Shown: positions 9,791-19,509, counted from the first letter of the stretch. The stretch: 64,000 nt of DNA from Sporosarcina sp. (GCA_029257435.1 JARIBI010000249.1:1-64000), one strand, 5' to 3'. Made by a program: numbers and translations. Notes: generated by a model not told the origin, from the sequence alone.

Positions 9791-12355
9791 TTACTTCAGT
9801 TTTGCTTTTAGTTCAAATAATAATTGCAAGCCTTGCAATGGTGTTGTATTTGCCAAATCTATAGCTTTCAGATTCTCTAGAATTTCAATTTCTTCAGCTG
9901 GCTGTTCTGCAGTTGGTTCTTCGGATTGTAAGTCAAAGAAACTAATTTGTTCACTAGAAGGAAGCAATTCCTTTTCAGAGTCTTTTTGATTCTCGAACCC
10001 TTCTAATAGTTCTCTTGCCCGCTGCAGCAATTCAGACGGTAAACCTGCAAGTTCTGCGACGTGAATTCCATAACTTTTATCTGCCGGCCCAGCCATCACT
10101 TTATGAAGAAATACAACTTTTCCTTCTTGTTCCATTGCCGCAACATGGACATTCATTAACCTGTCCAATTGCTCATCCAGCGCTGTTAGTTCGTGATAGT
10201 GTGTTGAAAACAGCGTATTTGCACCGATTTCATCGTGAATATATTCCATCATCGCCTGAGCTAATGACATGCCGTCATATGTGGATGTCCCCCGTCCGAT
10301 TTCATCAAATAACAATAAGCTTCTATCAGTGGCATGTGCAATCGCCTGCTGCGATTCCAGCATTTCCATCATGAACGTACTTTGACCTGATGCTAAGTCA
10401 TCTGCTGCACCAATTCTTGTGAAGATTTGGTCTGTTATCGGCAGTGATGCAAACTCACATGGTACATAGCAGCCAATTTGGGCCATGACGACTGTCAATG
10501 CGACCTGACGCATGTATGTACTTTTACCTGACATATTTGGACCTGTGATTAATAACATATTGACATCGTTTGCTAACTTGCAGCTGTTCGGCACATAAAG
10601 TGAATGGTCCATCATTTTTTCGACGACCGGATGCCTGCCGTTTCGGATATCGAGGGCTTGGTCTTCCGTGAATAACGGCTTTACATAATTTTGTGATTCT
10701 GAAATCTCAGCGAACGCAAGCAGAACGTCCAATTCGCTCAGCACGGATGCGAGCTGCTGAATGTGTTCAATGCCCTGTTTCATCTGTTCCCGAACTTCAG
10801 CAAATAATGTGTACTCCAAATCCAAGCTTTCCGATTCTGCACTTAAAATGAGCTCTTCTTTTTCTTTTAGCTCAGGAGTAATATAACGTTCCGCGTTTGC
10901 CAATGTCTGTTTACGTTCATATCTTGTGAGATCTGCAAGATGTAAATTAGACTTCGTAATCTCGATAAAGTATCCGAAGATTCGATTGTAGCCGATTTTC
11001 AATCCTTTAATACCAGTTTTCTGCCGCTCTTTCTGCTCTAGTTCAGCAAGCCACAGCTTTCCGTTTCTTGAAGCATCCCGATAGGTATCCAATTTTTCAT
11101 TGTACCCATCTTTAATGACGCCTCCTTCTTTTGCGGAAAGAGGCGGTGCCTCAGCAATAGACGTTTCTAATACTGCACATTGGTCTCCACAAGGGTCAAT
11201 TCGCTTTGAAAACTCTACTAAATTCGGCTGTTCGGATTCAGCAAGCTGCTGCTTTAAATCAGGAATTGATCGGAGCGAATTTCGCAACTGTGCAAGATCG
11301 CGTGCACTTGCACTCCCCATTGAAATTCTTCCAGCCAATCGCTCCAAGTCATATACTTCACGCAGAGCTGTCTTTAAATCATCGCGTAAAAAATATGCAT
11401 CTATCAGTTCAGATACCGTATTTAATCTATGTTCGATTTCGGGGCGGTCTGCAAGCGGCTGACGAATCCAAGTCTTTAATTTGCGTGCCCCCATTGCGGT
11501 ATTGGTTTCATCGAGCAACCAAAATAACGTTCCTTCTTTGCCGCCGGAACGGATGGATTGGACAAGCTCCAAATTCCGCATGGAGTTTGCGTCGATTGTC
11601 AGTTTAGCTTCCCGAGCCAGAAATTTAAATGGCTGCAAATGTTCTAAGCTCGTCTTCTGTGTTTGCTGCAAATATGCGACGAGCCGCTCACATGCACCCG
11701 TTGCCATTTCCGGAATCTCCTCAAAAAGTTCTCTGCCATGAGGCTTATATAAATCGCGGTCACAAATGGATAATACAATGCCCTTATTGTGGCTAATATC
11801 ACCAAGCATCAGCTGCATTTGTTCATCCACGACGGCTTCTTTCATTCCAAGGGATTCCACTGCTGCTGCAAGCGCACTCTCGTCTCCTTGAATATGCTCC
11901 ACAGTGCCTTCTCCTGTAGCCAGATCCACATAAGCGAATGCACACAGGTTTTCGGATATCCGATCGAAGGAACCGATGAAGTGATTGGAATTGGAATCAA
12001 TATTTTTACCTTCTGTAATAGTCCCTGGTGTGATGACTTTCACAACTTCACGTTTTACAATTCCTTTAACGTGTCTTGGGTCTTCTGTTTGTTCACAGAT
12101 GGCCACTTTATATCCCTTGCCAACAAGTGTTTCTATGTAACCTTGAGCGGAATGGTATGGAACGCCGCACATTGGAATTCTCCCAGATGCTCCACCTTCA
12201 CGGCTCGTCAATGTAATTTCAAGTATATGAGATGCTTCTGTCGCATCCGTAAAAAACATTTCATAAAAGTCACCTAATCTGAAAAAGAGAAAGGCATCTT
12301 CATATTGAGATTTTATTTGTAAGTATTGTTGCATCATTGGTGTATGTGTTGTCAT
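9791..12355 (-). CDS. mutS: DNA mismatch recognition ATPase MutS
   Basis: Recognises mismatches and small loops and recruits MutL. I start it at ATG 12355 (MTTHTPMMQQYLQIK), which has TGAGGG upstream and matches the family N-terminus; the track's 32 extra residues are leader. The product is 854 aa. The mismatch-wedge Phe-x-Glu motif is in GDFYEMFF, the Walker A is GPNMSGKSTYM and Walker B/signature LLFDEIGRGTST. The C-terminus carries a MutL/beta-clamp tail. It lies downstream of cotE as in B. subtilis but is separated by the cotE terminator. Confidence 0.97.
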   Translation of the reverse strand: MTTHTPMMQQYLQIKSQYEDAFLFFRLGDFYEMFFTDATEASHILEITLTSREGGASGRIPMCGVPYHSAQGYIETLVGKGYKVAICEQTEDPRHVKGIVKREVVKVITPGTITEGKNIDSNSNHFIGSFDRISENLCAFAYVDLATGEGTVEHIQGDESALAAAVESLGMKEAVVDEQMQLMLGDISHNKGIVLSICDRDLYKPHGRELFEEIPEMATGACERLVAYLQQTQKTSLEHLQPFKFLAREAKLTIDANSMRNLELVQSIRSGGKEGTLFWLLDETNTAMGARKLKTWIRQPLADRPEIEHRLNTVSELIDAYFLRDDLKTALREVYDLERLAGRISMGSASARDLAQLRNSLRSIPDLKQQLAESEQPNLVEFSKRIDPCGDQCAVLETSIAEAPPLSAKEGGVIKDGYNEKLDTYRDASRNGKLWLAELEQKERQKTGIKGLKIGYNRIFGYFIEITKSNLHLADLTRYERKQTLANAERYITPELKEKEELILSAESESLDLEYTLFAEVREQMKQGIEHIQQLASVLSELDVLLAFAEISESQNYVKPLFTEDQALDIRNGRHPVVEKMMDHSLYVPNSCKLANDVNMLLITGPNMSGKSTYMRQVALTVVMAQIGCYVPCEFASLPITDQIFTRIGAADDLASGQSTFMMEMLESQQAIAHATDRSLLLFDEIGRGTSTYDGMSLAQAMMEYIHDEIGANTLFSTHYHELTALDEQLDRLMNVHVAAMEQEGKVVFLHKVMAGPADKSYGIHVAELAGLPSELLQRARELLEGFENQKDSEKELLPSSEQISFFDLQSEEPTAEQPAEEIEILENLKAIDLANTTPLQGLQLLFELKAKLK

Positions 12356-12452
12356 TCTATTTCCCTCACAGCCTAAATAGTATTCCTTAAGTATAACAGA
12401 AGATGCTTCCATTCGTTTATGAAAGCGTCGTAGTTTCCATTCCAAAAACAAG

Positions 12453-12482
12453 AAAAAAAGCCGAAAACATGCTTCGGCTTTT
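12453..12482 (-). terminator. Terminator of cotE
   Basis: On the minus strand AAAAGCCGAA, loop, TTCGGCTTTTTTTC. It overlaps the cotE stop codon and separates the sporulation gene from mutSL. Confidence 0.88.
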
Positions 12483-13029
12483 AAAACTGTGAATTATCTT
12501 TTCCTGCGCGTGAACCGCCTTCATTAGCATGACTTTGATGATGGGATGACTCATCATCGAATGACCATTCCTCTTCAAAATCATTAGGATGTACTGTAAT
12601 CATGACTTTTGTTTCACCGATCACTTCCGCCACGAGCTCGCGTTCGACTTTGATTAAGAACTTCTCTTTACAATCTGAAATAATCGCCTCTGTGCAGTTT
12701 GGCTGTTGTAACACTTCAACTCGAATTTCTTCTTTAGAGGATGAGGGTTCATCCCGATAGCGCAGACGGATTTTGTCTTTGTAGTTCACTGTCTCTGTGA
12801 ATACTGAAGTTTTGGAATGATCGTGGTGAGAGTACCAGACGTTGACATCAAATTTACCGGTTACTTCAATGGTTGATCCAGCCTTTTTAGCGCTATGGGT
12901 GTGATTGATGACCCAGCAGCCAAGAATACTGGAAGGACGATTAGGCGGGATAAGCGTGACTTCCTTTTCTGTACGCTGCTTCCCTTTTGCAATTACTGCC
13001 TTCGTAACGACTTGTCGTAGATTCTTCAG
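12481..13029 (-). CDS. cotE: Outer spore coat morphogenetic protein CotE, probable CTG start
   Basis: Scaffold protein that assembles the outer spore coat in the mother cell. The ORF track shows only 102 aa from an internal GTG, but the frame stays open for another 80 codons and reads LKNLRQVVTKAVIAKGKQ ... RPSSILGCWVINH ... VNVWYSHH, aligning with the CotE N-terminus. The only start-like position is CTG 13027-13029, 7 nt after AAGGAGG; no in-frame ATG, GTG or TTG exists nearby. The resulting 182 aa fits the family (181 in B. subtilis). The C-terminal tail is less acidic than usual and has HHQSH. It is flanked by terminators, as expected for a sporulation-specific monocistron. Confidence 0.9.
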   Translation of the reverse strand: MKNLRQVVTKAVIAKGKQRTEKEVTLIPPNRPSSILGCWVINHTHSAKKAGSTIEVTGKFDVNVWYSHHDHSKTSVFTETVNYKDKIRLRYRDEPSSSKEEIRVEVLQQPNCTEAIISDCKEKFLIKVERELVAEVIGETKVMITVHPNDFEEEWSFDDESSHHQSHANEGGSRAGKDNSQF

Positions 13030-13086
13030 TTTTTTTCCTCCTTCGTGGACTTCTTTACATCCTATGCAACAGAAGCCCAGAAAGTG

Positions 13087-13120
13087 AAAAAATCGGAGGA
13101 GAATTTTTCTCCCCCGACTT
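13087..13120 (-). terminator. Terminator of ricA
   Basis: On the minus strand AGTCGGGGGAG, A-rich loop, CTCCTCCGA and TTTTTT. It lies 5 bp past the ricA stop and before the cotE ribosome-binding site. Confidence 0.85.
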
Positions 13121-13125
13121 AAATG

Positions 13126-13560
13126 TTAGGATAAAGGCTTATGTTGTGTGCTTTGTACGTAAGAACCTGTCTGCCCTTTTAGTACATCTCCACCTGTAGA
13201 TTCAATGATTTCATCCGTAACCCGATTGGAAATGGTATTCGCAATCAATTGCAATAAATCATTAACATCGTTTTGGGATTGCTTGAATTCTTGAACCAAT
13301 GGAATTTCATCAATTTCATTTTCGATTTGCTCAATTTTCTTTTCAATGATGCCTAATGCACGTTCTTTGTCGTATTCTTGGAAATTCACAGCTTGTTTTT
13401 GCAAGGACTTCAGGCTTGCAATCTTTTCTCTTACTTTTTTGTTTTCATTAATATGGGCTTCTGTTTGTTTAAATAATTCAACTTGCTCCGTGTTCGCCAC
13501 CATATGTGCAAGCTCTCTTGATTTTTCAATAATATCTTGTTTTGTATACATCTTTTCCAT
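13126..13560 (-). CDS. ricA: RicA (YmcA), subunit of the RicAFT RNase Y specificity complex
   Basis: Helical protein of 144 aa in the YlbF/YmcA family (start [22 protein letters not shown]). With YlbF and YaaT it forms the RicAFT complex that binds iron-sulfur clusters and steers RNase Y cleavage of polycistronic mRNAs and also affects sporulation, competence and biofilm formation in B. subtilis. It follows miaB with overlapping stop/start (position 13560) and ends at a strong terminator. Its partner RNase Y is encoded 3 kb away at 16.5-18 kb. Confidence 0.95.
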   Translation of the reverse strand: MEKMYTKQDIIEKSRELAHMVANTEQVELFKQTEAHINENKKVREKIASLKSLQKQAVNFQEYDKERALGIIEKKIEQIENEIDEIPLVQEFKQSQNDVNDLLQLIANTISNRVTDEIIESTGGDVLKGQTGSYVQSTQHKPLS

Positions 13561-15086
13561 TATAACATCACCTTTTCCTTTTCTTTTATTCCGATAAACT
13601 CCCCGTCTAATGACCAGGACTTAGCTTGCGTAATTCGAACTTGAACAATTTTTCCGATTACATTTGCAGGCGCCCGGAAGTTCACCAGCTTACTCTTTTC
13701 GGTGTAGCCAGAGAGTACTTCCTTATTCCGTTTACTCACCCCTTCAACCAATACATTCACTATTTCGCCTTGATAAGGTTTCATCCCAGCAGCTGAGAAA
13801 TCATTGACGACTTTGTTCAGTCGCTGAAGTCGATCCTTCTTCACTTCCATTGGTACATTATCTGTCATCTTAGCGGCTGGTGTTCCTTCTCTAGGGGAAT
13901 AGATGTATGTGAAGGCCATGTCAAATCCAACTTCATTATACAACGAAATGGTCTCTTGGAATTGTTCTTCAGTTTCATTTGGAAAACCGACAATAATATC
14001 TGTTGTCAAAGTGACATTCGGAATTGCTTGTTTAATTTTCGAAACGAGATTCAAGAAGTGTTCCCGTGTATATTTTCTTGACATCAACTTCAGTATTTCA
14101 CTGGATCCGGATTGAACGGGTAAATGAATATGATTCACTAAGTTTCCGCCTTTAGCGAGCACTTCAATGAGATGATCATCGAAGTCACGCGGATGACTTG
14201 TTGTAAAACGGATACGGGGAATATCAATTTTACGGAGTTCGTCCATCAGATCCCCCAATCGATAGGTCTCATTTTCAAAGTCTTTTCCGTACGCATTCAC
14301 ATTTTGTCCGAGTAGCGTGATTTCTTGATAACCAGCAGCAGCTAGCTGACGGACTTCCAGAATAATGTCTTCTGGTCTTCGGCTTCGTTCTTTTCCGCGA
14401 GTATAAGGGACGATACAATAGGTACAGAATTTATCACAGCCGTACATAATATTAACCCAGCCTTTAATATTGCCCTTTCGCACTCTCGGAAGGTTTTCTA
14501 TGATATCGCCTTCTTTTGACCATACCTCAACGACCATTTCTTTTGATAAGTACGCTTCACGTAAAATTGCAGGGAGCCTGTGAATGTTGTGTGTTCCGAA
14601 AACCATGTCAACTTGGTCATATGTTTTCAGTATTTTTTTAACTACAGATTCTTCTTGCGACATGCATCCACATACACCAATCAGCAGGTCCGGACGTTCA
14701 CGTTTAAGGGATTTCAAATGACCAAGTTCACCGAACACTTTATTTTCCGCATTTTCTCGAATTGCACACGTATTCAAAAGGATTACATCCGCATCTTTGA
14801 CTGTGTCGGTTGGTTCATATCCCAGCCCTACAAAAATACCTGCCATGACTTCGGTATCGTGTTCGTTCATCTGACAGCCGAATGTCCTTATGTAAAATTT
14901 GCGTCCGATTCCCATTCCTGAATAGTGTTCATCAATTTCAAAATCGTCATGATAGGAAATTGCTTCTTTGCCGCGTTTTTTAGCATCTTTTAAAGATGGC
15001 GGCGTATAAACGGATTGGAAATAGTGACTATAATCTTTTTCTTTTGTTGCAGGTGCTTGTCCAGCAAGCCGTTGTTCCTCGTTCAT
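13560..15086 (-). CDS. miaB: tRNA-2-methylthio-N6-dimethylallyladenosine synthase MiaB
   Basis: Radical SAM methylthiotransferase adding a methylthio group to i6A37 made by MiaA. I start at ATG 15086 ([10 protein letters not shown]) because GAGAGGGG precedes it; the track's first ten codons lack a ribosome-binding site. The product of 508 aa has the N-terminal UPF0004 domain with its own cluster cysteines ([25 protein letters not shown]), the radical-SAM CxxxCxxC in [12 protein letters not shown], and a C-terminal TRAM domain. It is translationally coupled to ricA. Confidence 0.97.
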   Translation of the reverse strand: MNEEQRLAGQAPATKEKDYSHYFQSVYTPPSLKDAKKRGKEAISYHDDFEIDEHYSGMGIGRKFYIRTFGCQMNEHDTEVMAGIFVGLGYEPTDTVKDADVILLNTCAIRENAENKVFGELGHLKSLKRERPDLLIGVCGCMSQEESVVKKILKTYDQVDMVFGTHNIHRLPAILREAYLSKEMVVEVWSKEGDIIENLPRVRKGNIKGWVNIMYGCDKFCTYCIVPYTRGKERSRRPEDIILEVRQLAAAGYQEITLLGQNVNAYGKDFENETYRLGDLMDELRKIDIPRIRFTTSHPRDFDDHLIEVLAKGGNLVNHIHLPVQSGSSEILKLMSRKYTREHFLNLVSKIKQAIPNVTLTTDIIVGFPNETEEQFQETISLYNEVGFDMAFTYIYSPREGTPAAKMTDNVPMEVKKDRLQRLNKVVNDFSAAGMKPYQGEIVNVLVEGVSKRNKEVLSGYTEKSKLVNFRAPANVIGKIVQVRITQAKSWSLDGEFIGIKEKEKVML

Positions 15087-15206
15087 GTGATGAGCCCCTC
15101 TCTTGATTCTGTTCATCTAGTTGAAACCAAACAGTAGGTACCCTCATTATACTGAAGGGTTTGACGTCTGTATACGAGCATAAGGGATTGTCCCCCATTT
15201 GTCACA

Positions 15207-15241
15207 GAAAAAAACTGCGGAGGAAAGTTCTCCACAGTTTT
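15207..15241 (-). terminator. Terminator of spoVS
   Basis: On the minus strand AAAACTGTGGAG, short loop, CTCCGCAGTTTTTTT. Positioned directly after the spoVS stop. Confidence 0.88.
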
Positions 15242-15245
15242 ATTT

Positions 15246-15524
15246 TCATAATGATTGCTGTCGCGTTCTTTTCTCAACGAATAATTTTAAGGCAGTCCGG
15301 CCTTCTCCATTAATTTCAATATCTGCAAAAGCCGGTGCACATATCAAATCACTCCCGCTTGGAGCTACAAAGCCACGTGCAATTGCAACTGCTTTCACTG
15401 CCTGATTTAAAGCACCTGCACCTACAGCCTGCATTTCAGCAAATCCCTGATCTCTAATGACTGCAACGAGAGCGCCTGCAACTGAATTAGGATTTGAGCG
15501 TGATGATACTTTTAATGGATTCAT
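15246..15524 (-). CDS. spoVS: Stage V sporulation protein S
   Basis: Small Alba-superfamily protein required for septation and coat assembly during sporulation in Bacillus. I start at ATG 15524 (MNPLKVSSRSNPNSVAGAL) after AAGGAGG, giving 92 aa; the 25 extra residues in the track are leader. The highly conserved AGALNQAVKAVAIARGFVAP and DLICAPAF are intact. It follows ymdB as in B. subtilis but has a hairpin in front and a terminator behind, so it can be expressed alone. Confidence 0.97.
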   Translation of the reverse strand: MNPLKVSSRSNPNSVAGALVAVIRDQGFAEMQAVGAGALNQAVKAVAIARGFVAPSGSDLICAPAFADIEINGEGRTALKLFVEKRTRQQSL

Positions 15525-15544
15525 GGTATTTCCTCCTTGTAAAG

Positions 15545-15580
15545 AATAGTGTATGGAATGCAGTTCTCCATGCACTATCC
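15545..15580 (-). terminator. Strong hairpin between ymdB and spoVS
   Basis: On the minus strand ATAGTGCATGGA and TCCATACACTAT form a 12-bp stem with one mismatch. Only a short T-rich tail (TTCTTTA) follows, so it may be a weak terminator or an mRNA-end/processing structure before the spoVS ribosome-binding site. Confidence 0.6.
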
Positions 15581-15612
15581 TATGAAGGAGAATGAACAAT
15601 TAGACGCTCATT

Positions 15613-16410
15613 TCACGACTGAAACGGTGAATCTTCATTAATCATTAATCGTTCTATTGAACGCGCGCGTCCTGTCTGATTGTCAATGTCAATGATGACA
15701 CCGTTCAATTGGGCTCTGCCTTGTTTAGGCACTTGGAATCGGACGGGCATATTTGTCTGGAATCGATAAATGACATCCTCTTTCTTCATGCCAAGAATAG
15801 CGTCATAAGGTCCTGTCATACCCACATCTGTAATATAAGCCGTCCCTTCCGGCAGAATACGGTTGTCTGCAGTTTGCACATGTGTATGTGTTCCCACCAC
15901 AGCAGATGCACGTCCATCTAAATGCCAGCCCATAGCAATCTTTTCACTCGTTGCTTCTGCATGAAAATCAACAAAAACAAGAGGAGTTCTTTCTTTTGCT
16001 TCTTTAATAAGATCGTCTGCTTTTTTAAACGGATCATCATGAGGCGGTAAAAAAGTACGTCCATGCAAATTCATAACTGCTAATGTGACGCCGCCGCGTT
16101 CAATGTATGTCATGCCTTGACCAGGCGCTTCATCTGAAAAGTTAGCGGGACGAATGAGTGAATCTGTTTCGTCGATGAAATCATAAATCTCTTTATGATC
16201 CCATGTGTGATTTCCCATTGTCACTACGTCTACTCCTGCACGAAGCAAATCATCAAAAATCGCTTTCGTAATCCCTCTGCCCGAAGCAGCATTTTCACCG
16301 TTTACAATTACTGCATCCGGTTCATATTTTCGTTTCAAACGCGGCAGATAGTCAAAAACCATATCTCTTCCTGGTGAACCTACGATATCTCCAATAAACA
16401 GCACTTTCAT
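15613..16410 (-). CDS. ymdB: Metallophosphoesterase YmdB
   Basis: Calcineurin-like metallophosphatase (TIGR00282 family), 265 aa, shown in B. subtilis to have 2',3'-cyclic-nucleotide phosphodiesterase activity and to influence biofilm and motility decisions. Metal-binding motifs are GDIVGSPGRD at the N-terminus, VNGENAA, MGNHTWDH and VGTHTHVQTAD. GAGGAA precedes the ATG. It lies downstream of rny beyond a terminator, the conserved rny-ymdB-spoVS order. Confidence 0.96.
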   Translation of the reverse strand: MKVLFIGDIVGSPGRDMVFDYLPRLKRKYEPDAVIVNGENAASGRGITKAIFDDLLRAGVDVVTMGNHTWDHKEIYDFIDETDSLIRPANFSDEAPGQGMTYIERGGVTLAVMNLHGRTFLPPHDDPFKKADDLIKEAKERTPLVFVDFHAEATSEKIAMGWHLDGRASAVVGTHTHVQTADNRILPEGTAYITDVGMTGPYDAILGMKKEDVIYRFQTNMPVRFQVPKQGRAQLNGVIIDIDNQTGRARSIERLMINEDSPFQS

Positions 16411-16433
16411 TTCTATTCCTCATTTCCAAAAAG

Positions 16434-16468
16434 AAAAAGGCTTCCAGCATTCAGCAGGAAGCCTTTTC
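16434..16468 (-). terminator. Terminator of rny
   Basis: On the minus strand AAAAGGCTTCC, 11-nt loop, GGAAGCCTTTTTC between the rny stop and the ymdB ribosome-binding site. Read-through may supply ymdB. Confidence 0.88.
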
Positions 16469-16470
16469 CC

Positions 16471-18027
16471 TTATTTTGCGTACTCAACCGACCGTGTCTC
16501 CCGAAGAACGGTAATCTTAATATGTCCTGGGTAGTCGAGCTCTTCTTCAATTCGTTTCCGAATGTCGCGAGCAAGACGGTGGGCTGTAATATCATCAATG
16601 ATATCGGGACGTACGATAATTCGAACTTCGCGACCTGCTTGAATCGCGAATGATTTCTCAACGCCTTCATAAGACTCAGAGATTTCCTCAAGTTTCTGCA
16701 GACGTCTGATGTAGTTTTCAAGTGTTTCACTTCGTGCGCCCGGACGAGCAGCTGATAATGCATCTGCTGCTGCGACAAGTACTGCGATAACGGATGTCGC
16801 TTCTTCGTCACCGTGGTGAGAAGCGATACTGTTAATGACAACGGGGTGTTCTTTGTACTTAACTGCAAGTTCTTTACCAATTTGCACATGGCTGCCTTCA
16901 ACTTCATGGTCTATCGCTTTTCCGATATCATGAAGCAAACCGGCACGTCGAGCCAGCGTAACATCTTCGCCGAGCTCTGCTGCTAATAATCCGGCAAGAT
17001 AAGCTACCTCAGTTGAGTGTTTCAATACGTTTTGACCATAACTAGTACGGAATTTCAAGCGACCTAGAATTTTAATCAGGTCCGGATGTAAATTATGAAC
17101 ACCAATGTCAAACGTAGTTTGCTCTCCAGTTTCCCGGATCAGCTCATCTACTTCACGTCTAGCCTTATCCACCATCTCTTCAATTCGAGCTGGGTGAATT
17201 CTTCCGTCTGCTACAAGCTTTTCCAGTGCCAGTCTTGCAATCTCACGGCGGACTGGATCGAAACCAGAAAGAATAACAGCTTCAGGTGTATCATCAATGA
17301 TCAGATCAATACCAGTTAAGGTTTCGAGTGTACGGATATTCCGCCCTTCTCTGCCGATGATACGGCCTTTCATTTCATCATTCGGCAAATTGACGACAGA
17401 TACTGTCGTTTCAGCCACATGATCCGCTGCGAACCGTTGGACAGCAAGGGATAGAATCTCTCGTGCTTTCTTTTCGGATTCTTCTTTGGCACGTTGTTCG
17501 GACTCTTTTGTCATCACAGCGATATCTGTAGATAGTTCTCTTTCTACATCATCGAGGATCAGACGTTTTGCCTCATCACGTGTCAAAGCTGAAATTTTCT
17601 CAAGCTCTGTCTGCTGTGTGGCAACCAGTTCTTCCGCCTTGCGTTCCATCTCTTCAATATGCTGTTGTCTTCCGGATAGCGCATCATCCTTACGCTCCAG
17701 ACTTGCTTCTCGCTTGTTGAGTGAGTCATCTTTGCGGTCCATATTTTCTTCCCGCTGCAAAATACGGTTTTCCTGTTTTTGAAGTTCTGTCCTTCGTTCA
17801 CGGATATCCGTTTCTGCCTCAACGCGCAATTTGTGATTTTCATCCTTCGCTTCAAGAAGTGCTTCTTTTTTTAATGCCTCCGCTTCACGCTTCGCCTCTT
17901 CAACGATTGTTGCGGCGGAGTGCTTTGCACCTGTCACTTTTGATTCATTCACGTTTTTGTTGTACACAAACATAACAACTGCACCGACGATGAGACCGAT
18001 CAAAGCGGAGATGATAATAGTACCCAT
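16471..18027 (-). CDS. rny: Ribonuclease Y
   Basis: Membrane-anchored endoribonuclease that initiates mRNA decay, 518 aa. One N-terminal transmembrane helix ([19 protein letters not shown]) is followed by a long charged coiled coil (about 30-200), a KH domain with [12 protein letters not shown], and an HD domain with [12 protein letters not shown] and SHHGDEE. RBS GAGGTGACCTGA precedes the ATG. A near-perfect sigma-A promoter lies about 110 bp upstream. It interacts functionally with RicA (this window), RNase J2 and PNPase. Confidence 0.97.
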   Translation of the reverse strand: MGTIIISALIGLIVGAVVMFVYNKNVNESKVTGAKHSAATIVEEAKREAEALKKEALLEAKDENHKLRVEAETDIRERRTELQKQENRILQREENMDRKDDSLNKREASLERKDDALSGRQQHIEEMERKAEELVATQQTELEKISALTRDEAKRLILDDVERELSTDIAVMTKESEQRAKEESEKKAREILSLAVQRFAADHVAETTVSVVNLPNDEMKGRIIGREGRNIRTLETLTGIDLIIDDTPEAVILSGFDPVRREIARLALEKLVADGRIHPARIEEMVDKARREVDELIRETGEQTTFDIGVHNLHPDLIKILGRLKFRTSYGQNVLKHSTEVAYLAGLLAAELGEDVTLARRAGLLHDIGKAIDHEVEGSHVQIGKELAVKYKEHPVVINSIASHHGDEEATSVIAVLVAAADALSAARPGARSETLENYIRRLQKLEEISESYEGVEKSFAIQAGREVRIIVRPDIIDDITAHRLARDIRKRIEEELDYPGHIKITVLRETRSVEYAK

Positions 18028-18132
18028 TCAGGTCACCTCCTCTTGCTTATTTTTTCATTTTCAGTCAGCTTGTACATTAACTTTCAACATACCGCCAAAT
18101 TCTTTTCAAATGGTGAGAATTATACAACTCTA

Positions 18133-18161
18133 ATTGTATCGGTGTCATATTCCCATGTCAA
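18133..18161 (-). promoter_or_regulatory. Sigma-A promoter of rny
   Basis: On the minus strand TTGACA, 17-bp spacer, TACAAT; the best consensus match in the recA-rny gap. The transcript would have a leader of roughly 100 nt. Confidence 0.8.
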
Positions 18162-18230
18162 GACGTGAGAAGTGATGACACTATGATTCTACAGTGCCGA
18201 ATGGACACAGTGGTAAATAAAAAGGTTTTG

Positions 18231-18266
18231 AAAAGCCGGCTTCCCTCCAAGAGGAAAGCCGGCTTT
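18231..18266 (-). terminator. Terminator of recA
   Basis: On the minus strand AAAGCCGGCTTTCC, short loop, GGGAAGCCGGCTTTT. The stem is very stable; the T tract is short (TTTT then C). Confidence 0.82.
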
Positions 18267-18284
18267 GGATCATGCAGTATCGTG

Positions 18285-19343
18285 TTATTCTTTTTCTTCA
18301 AATAGCTCTAACTCATCTTCATCCTCTGACTCGTGAGCTGCGATTACATAATTATCACTATTCAATCCATAACTGCTGCGAATTTTATCGGAAATTTCCG
18401 CACGAATCGCCGGGTTTTCTTTTAAGAACTGCTTCGCGTTTTCACGACCTTGTCCCATACGCTCACCTTCATAAGAATACCACGCCCCGCTCTTCTGAAC
18501 GACTTCAACTTCAACACCTAAGTCGACGATTTCGCCTTCTTTGGAAATTCCTTCTCCATACATGATATCTACTTCAGCTGTACGGAAAGGCGGTGCCACT
18601 TTGTTCTTTACAACGCGAATTCTAGTTTTATTACCCATGATTTCGTTGCCGTGTTTAATCGCTTCACCGCGTCGAACTTCAAGTCTGACAGATGCATAGA
18701 ATTTAAGTGCACGTCCACCCGGAGTGACTTCAGGGTTACCGAACATAACTCCGACTTTTTCTCGAATTTGGTTGATGAAGACAGCAATCGTTTTCGATTT
18801 GTTAATAGCACCAGAAAGTTTACGTAAAGCTTGGGACATCAGACGTGCTTGCAAACCTACGTGTGAGTCTCCCATTTCTCCTTCAATTTCTGCTTTAGGT
18901 ACTAAAGCAGCAACAGAGTCAATAACGATGATTTCAACTGCACCGCTTCGTACAAGAGCTTCTGCGATTTCTAGTGCCTGCTCTCCTGTATCCGGCTGTG
19001 ATAATAGAAGCTCATCGATATCCACTCCAAGTTTTTGTGCATAGACAGGATCCAGCGCATGCTCCGCGTCAATAAAAGCAGCTGTTCCTCCTGCAGCTTG
19101 AACTTCTGCAATTGCGTGAAGTGAAACAGTCGTTTTACCTGAACTTTCCGGTCCGTAAATTTCAATGACACGTCCTCTTGGATAACCGCCAACCCCAAGT
19201 GCAGAGTCAAGTGCAAGTGATCCAGTCGATGATGTTGAAATCTCTCTATCCGTCTTCTCACCCAGTTTCATGACAGAGCCTTTTCCGAACTGTTTTTCTA
19301 TTTGTTTAAGTGCTTGATCTAAAGCCGCTTTACGTTCACTCAA
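18285..19343 (-). CDS. recA: Recombinase RecA
   Basis: DNA strand-exchange ATPase and LexA co-protease, 352 aa. I start at TTG 19343 ([18 protein letters not shown]) because AAGGAGG lies upstream; the track's TTG six codons earlier overlaps that ribosome-binding site. Walker A is [12 protein letters not shown], Walker [15 protein letters not shown], and the L2 loop [14 protein letters not shown] is intact. No intein. A LexA box lies upstream, so the window holds both sensor (RecA) and repressor (LexA) of the SOS response. Confidence 0.98.
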   Translation of the reverse strand: MSERKAALDQALKQIEKQFGKGSVMKLGEKTDREISTSSTGSLALDSALGVGGYPRGRVIEIYGPESSGKTTVSLHAIAEVQAAGGTAAFIDAEHALDPVYAQKLGVDIDELLLSQPDTGEQALEIAEALVRSGAVEIIVIDSVAALVPKAEIEGEMGDSHVGLQARLMSQALRKLSGAINKSKTIAVFINQIREKVGVMFGNPEVTPGGRALKFYASVRLEVRRGEAIKHGNEIMGNKTRIRVVKNKVAPPFRTAEVDIMYGEGISKEGEIVDLGVEVEVVQKSGAWYSYEGERMGQGRENAKQFLKENPAIRAEISDKIRSSYGLNSDNYVIAAHESEDEDELELFEEKE

Positions 19344-19381
19344 AAATAATTCCTCCTTCAAGGTGTTTTCTATCTGTCTCT

Positions 19382-19410
19382 ACTATACTCCTTATGAGAA
19401 AAATAAACAA
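19382..19410 (-). promoter_or_regulatory. Candidate sigma-A promoter of recA
   Basis: On the minus strand TTGTTT, 17-bp spacer, TATAGT, with the LexA box just upstream of the -35. A second TATAAT at 19440-19445 has only a poor -35 but would place its start point at the LexA box; either or both may be used. Confidence 0.6.
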
Positions 19411-19418
19411 GAAAAAAG

Positions 19419-19432
19419 CGAACGAGTATTCG
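19419..19432. promoter_or_regulatory. LexA box of recA
   Basis: CGAATACTCGTTCG on the minus strand, one base off a perfect CGAAC N4 GTTCG palindrome, in the recA leader/promoter region. Confidence 0.88.
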
Positions 19433-19452
19433 ACTTTTTATTATAGATTCTT

Positions 19453-19499
19453 ATTTTAATTGAGAATTCACCTTGTATTTGAATTTTAATTGAGAATTC
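19453..19499. repeat. 17-bp direct repeat in the cinA-recA gap
   Basis: ATTTTAATTGAGAATTC occurs at 19453-19469 and again, identically, at 19483-19499 (30-bp period). On the recA-sense strand the copies lie upstream of the LexA box, the distal one directly behind the cinA stop. Confidence 0.85.
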
Positions 19500-19509
19500 G
19501 GGGGAAAAT

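Noticed and set aside
9417-9989. 190-aa plus-strand ORF
   Set aside because: It is antisense to mutL/mutS, low-complexity Ser/Ile/Val-rich, without start signals; shadow of the real genes.
11789-12277. 162-aa plus-strand ORF
   Set aside because: Antisense to mutS with Phe/Cys/His-rich composition typical of shadow frames.
16413-16907. 164-aa minus-strand ORF overlapping the rny end
   Set aside because: It runs through the rny terminator in a different frame from rny, which is clearly conserved here.
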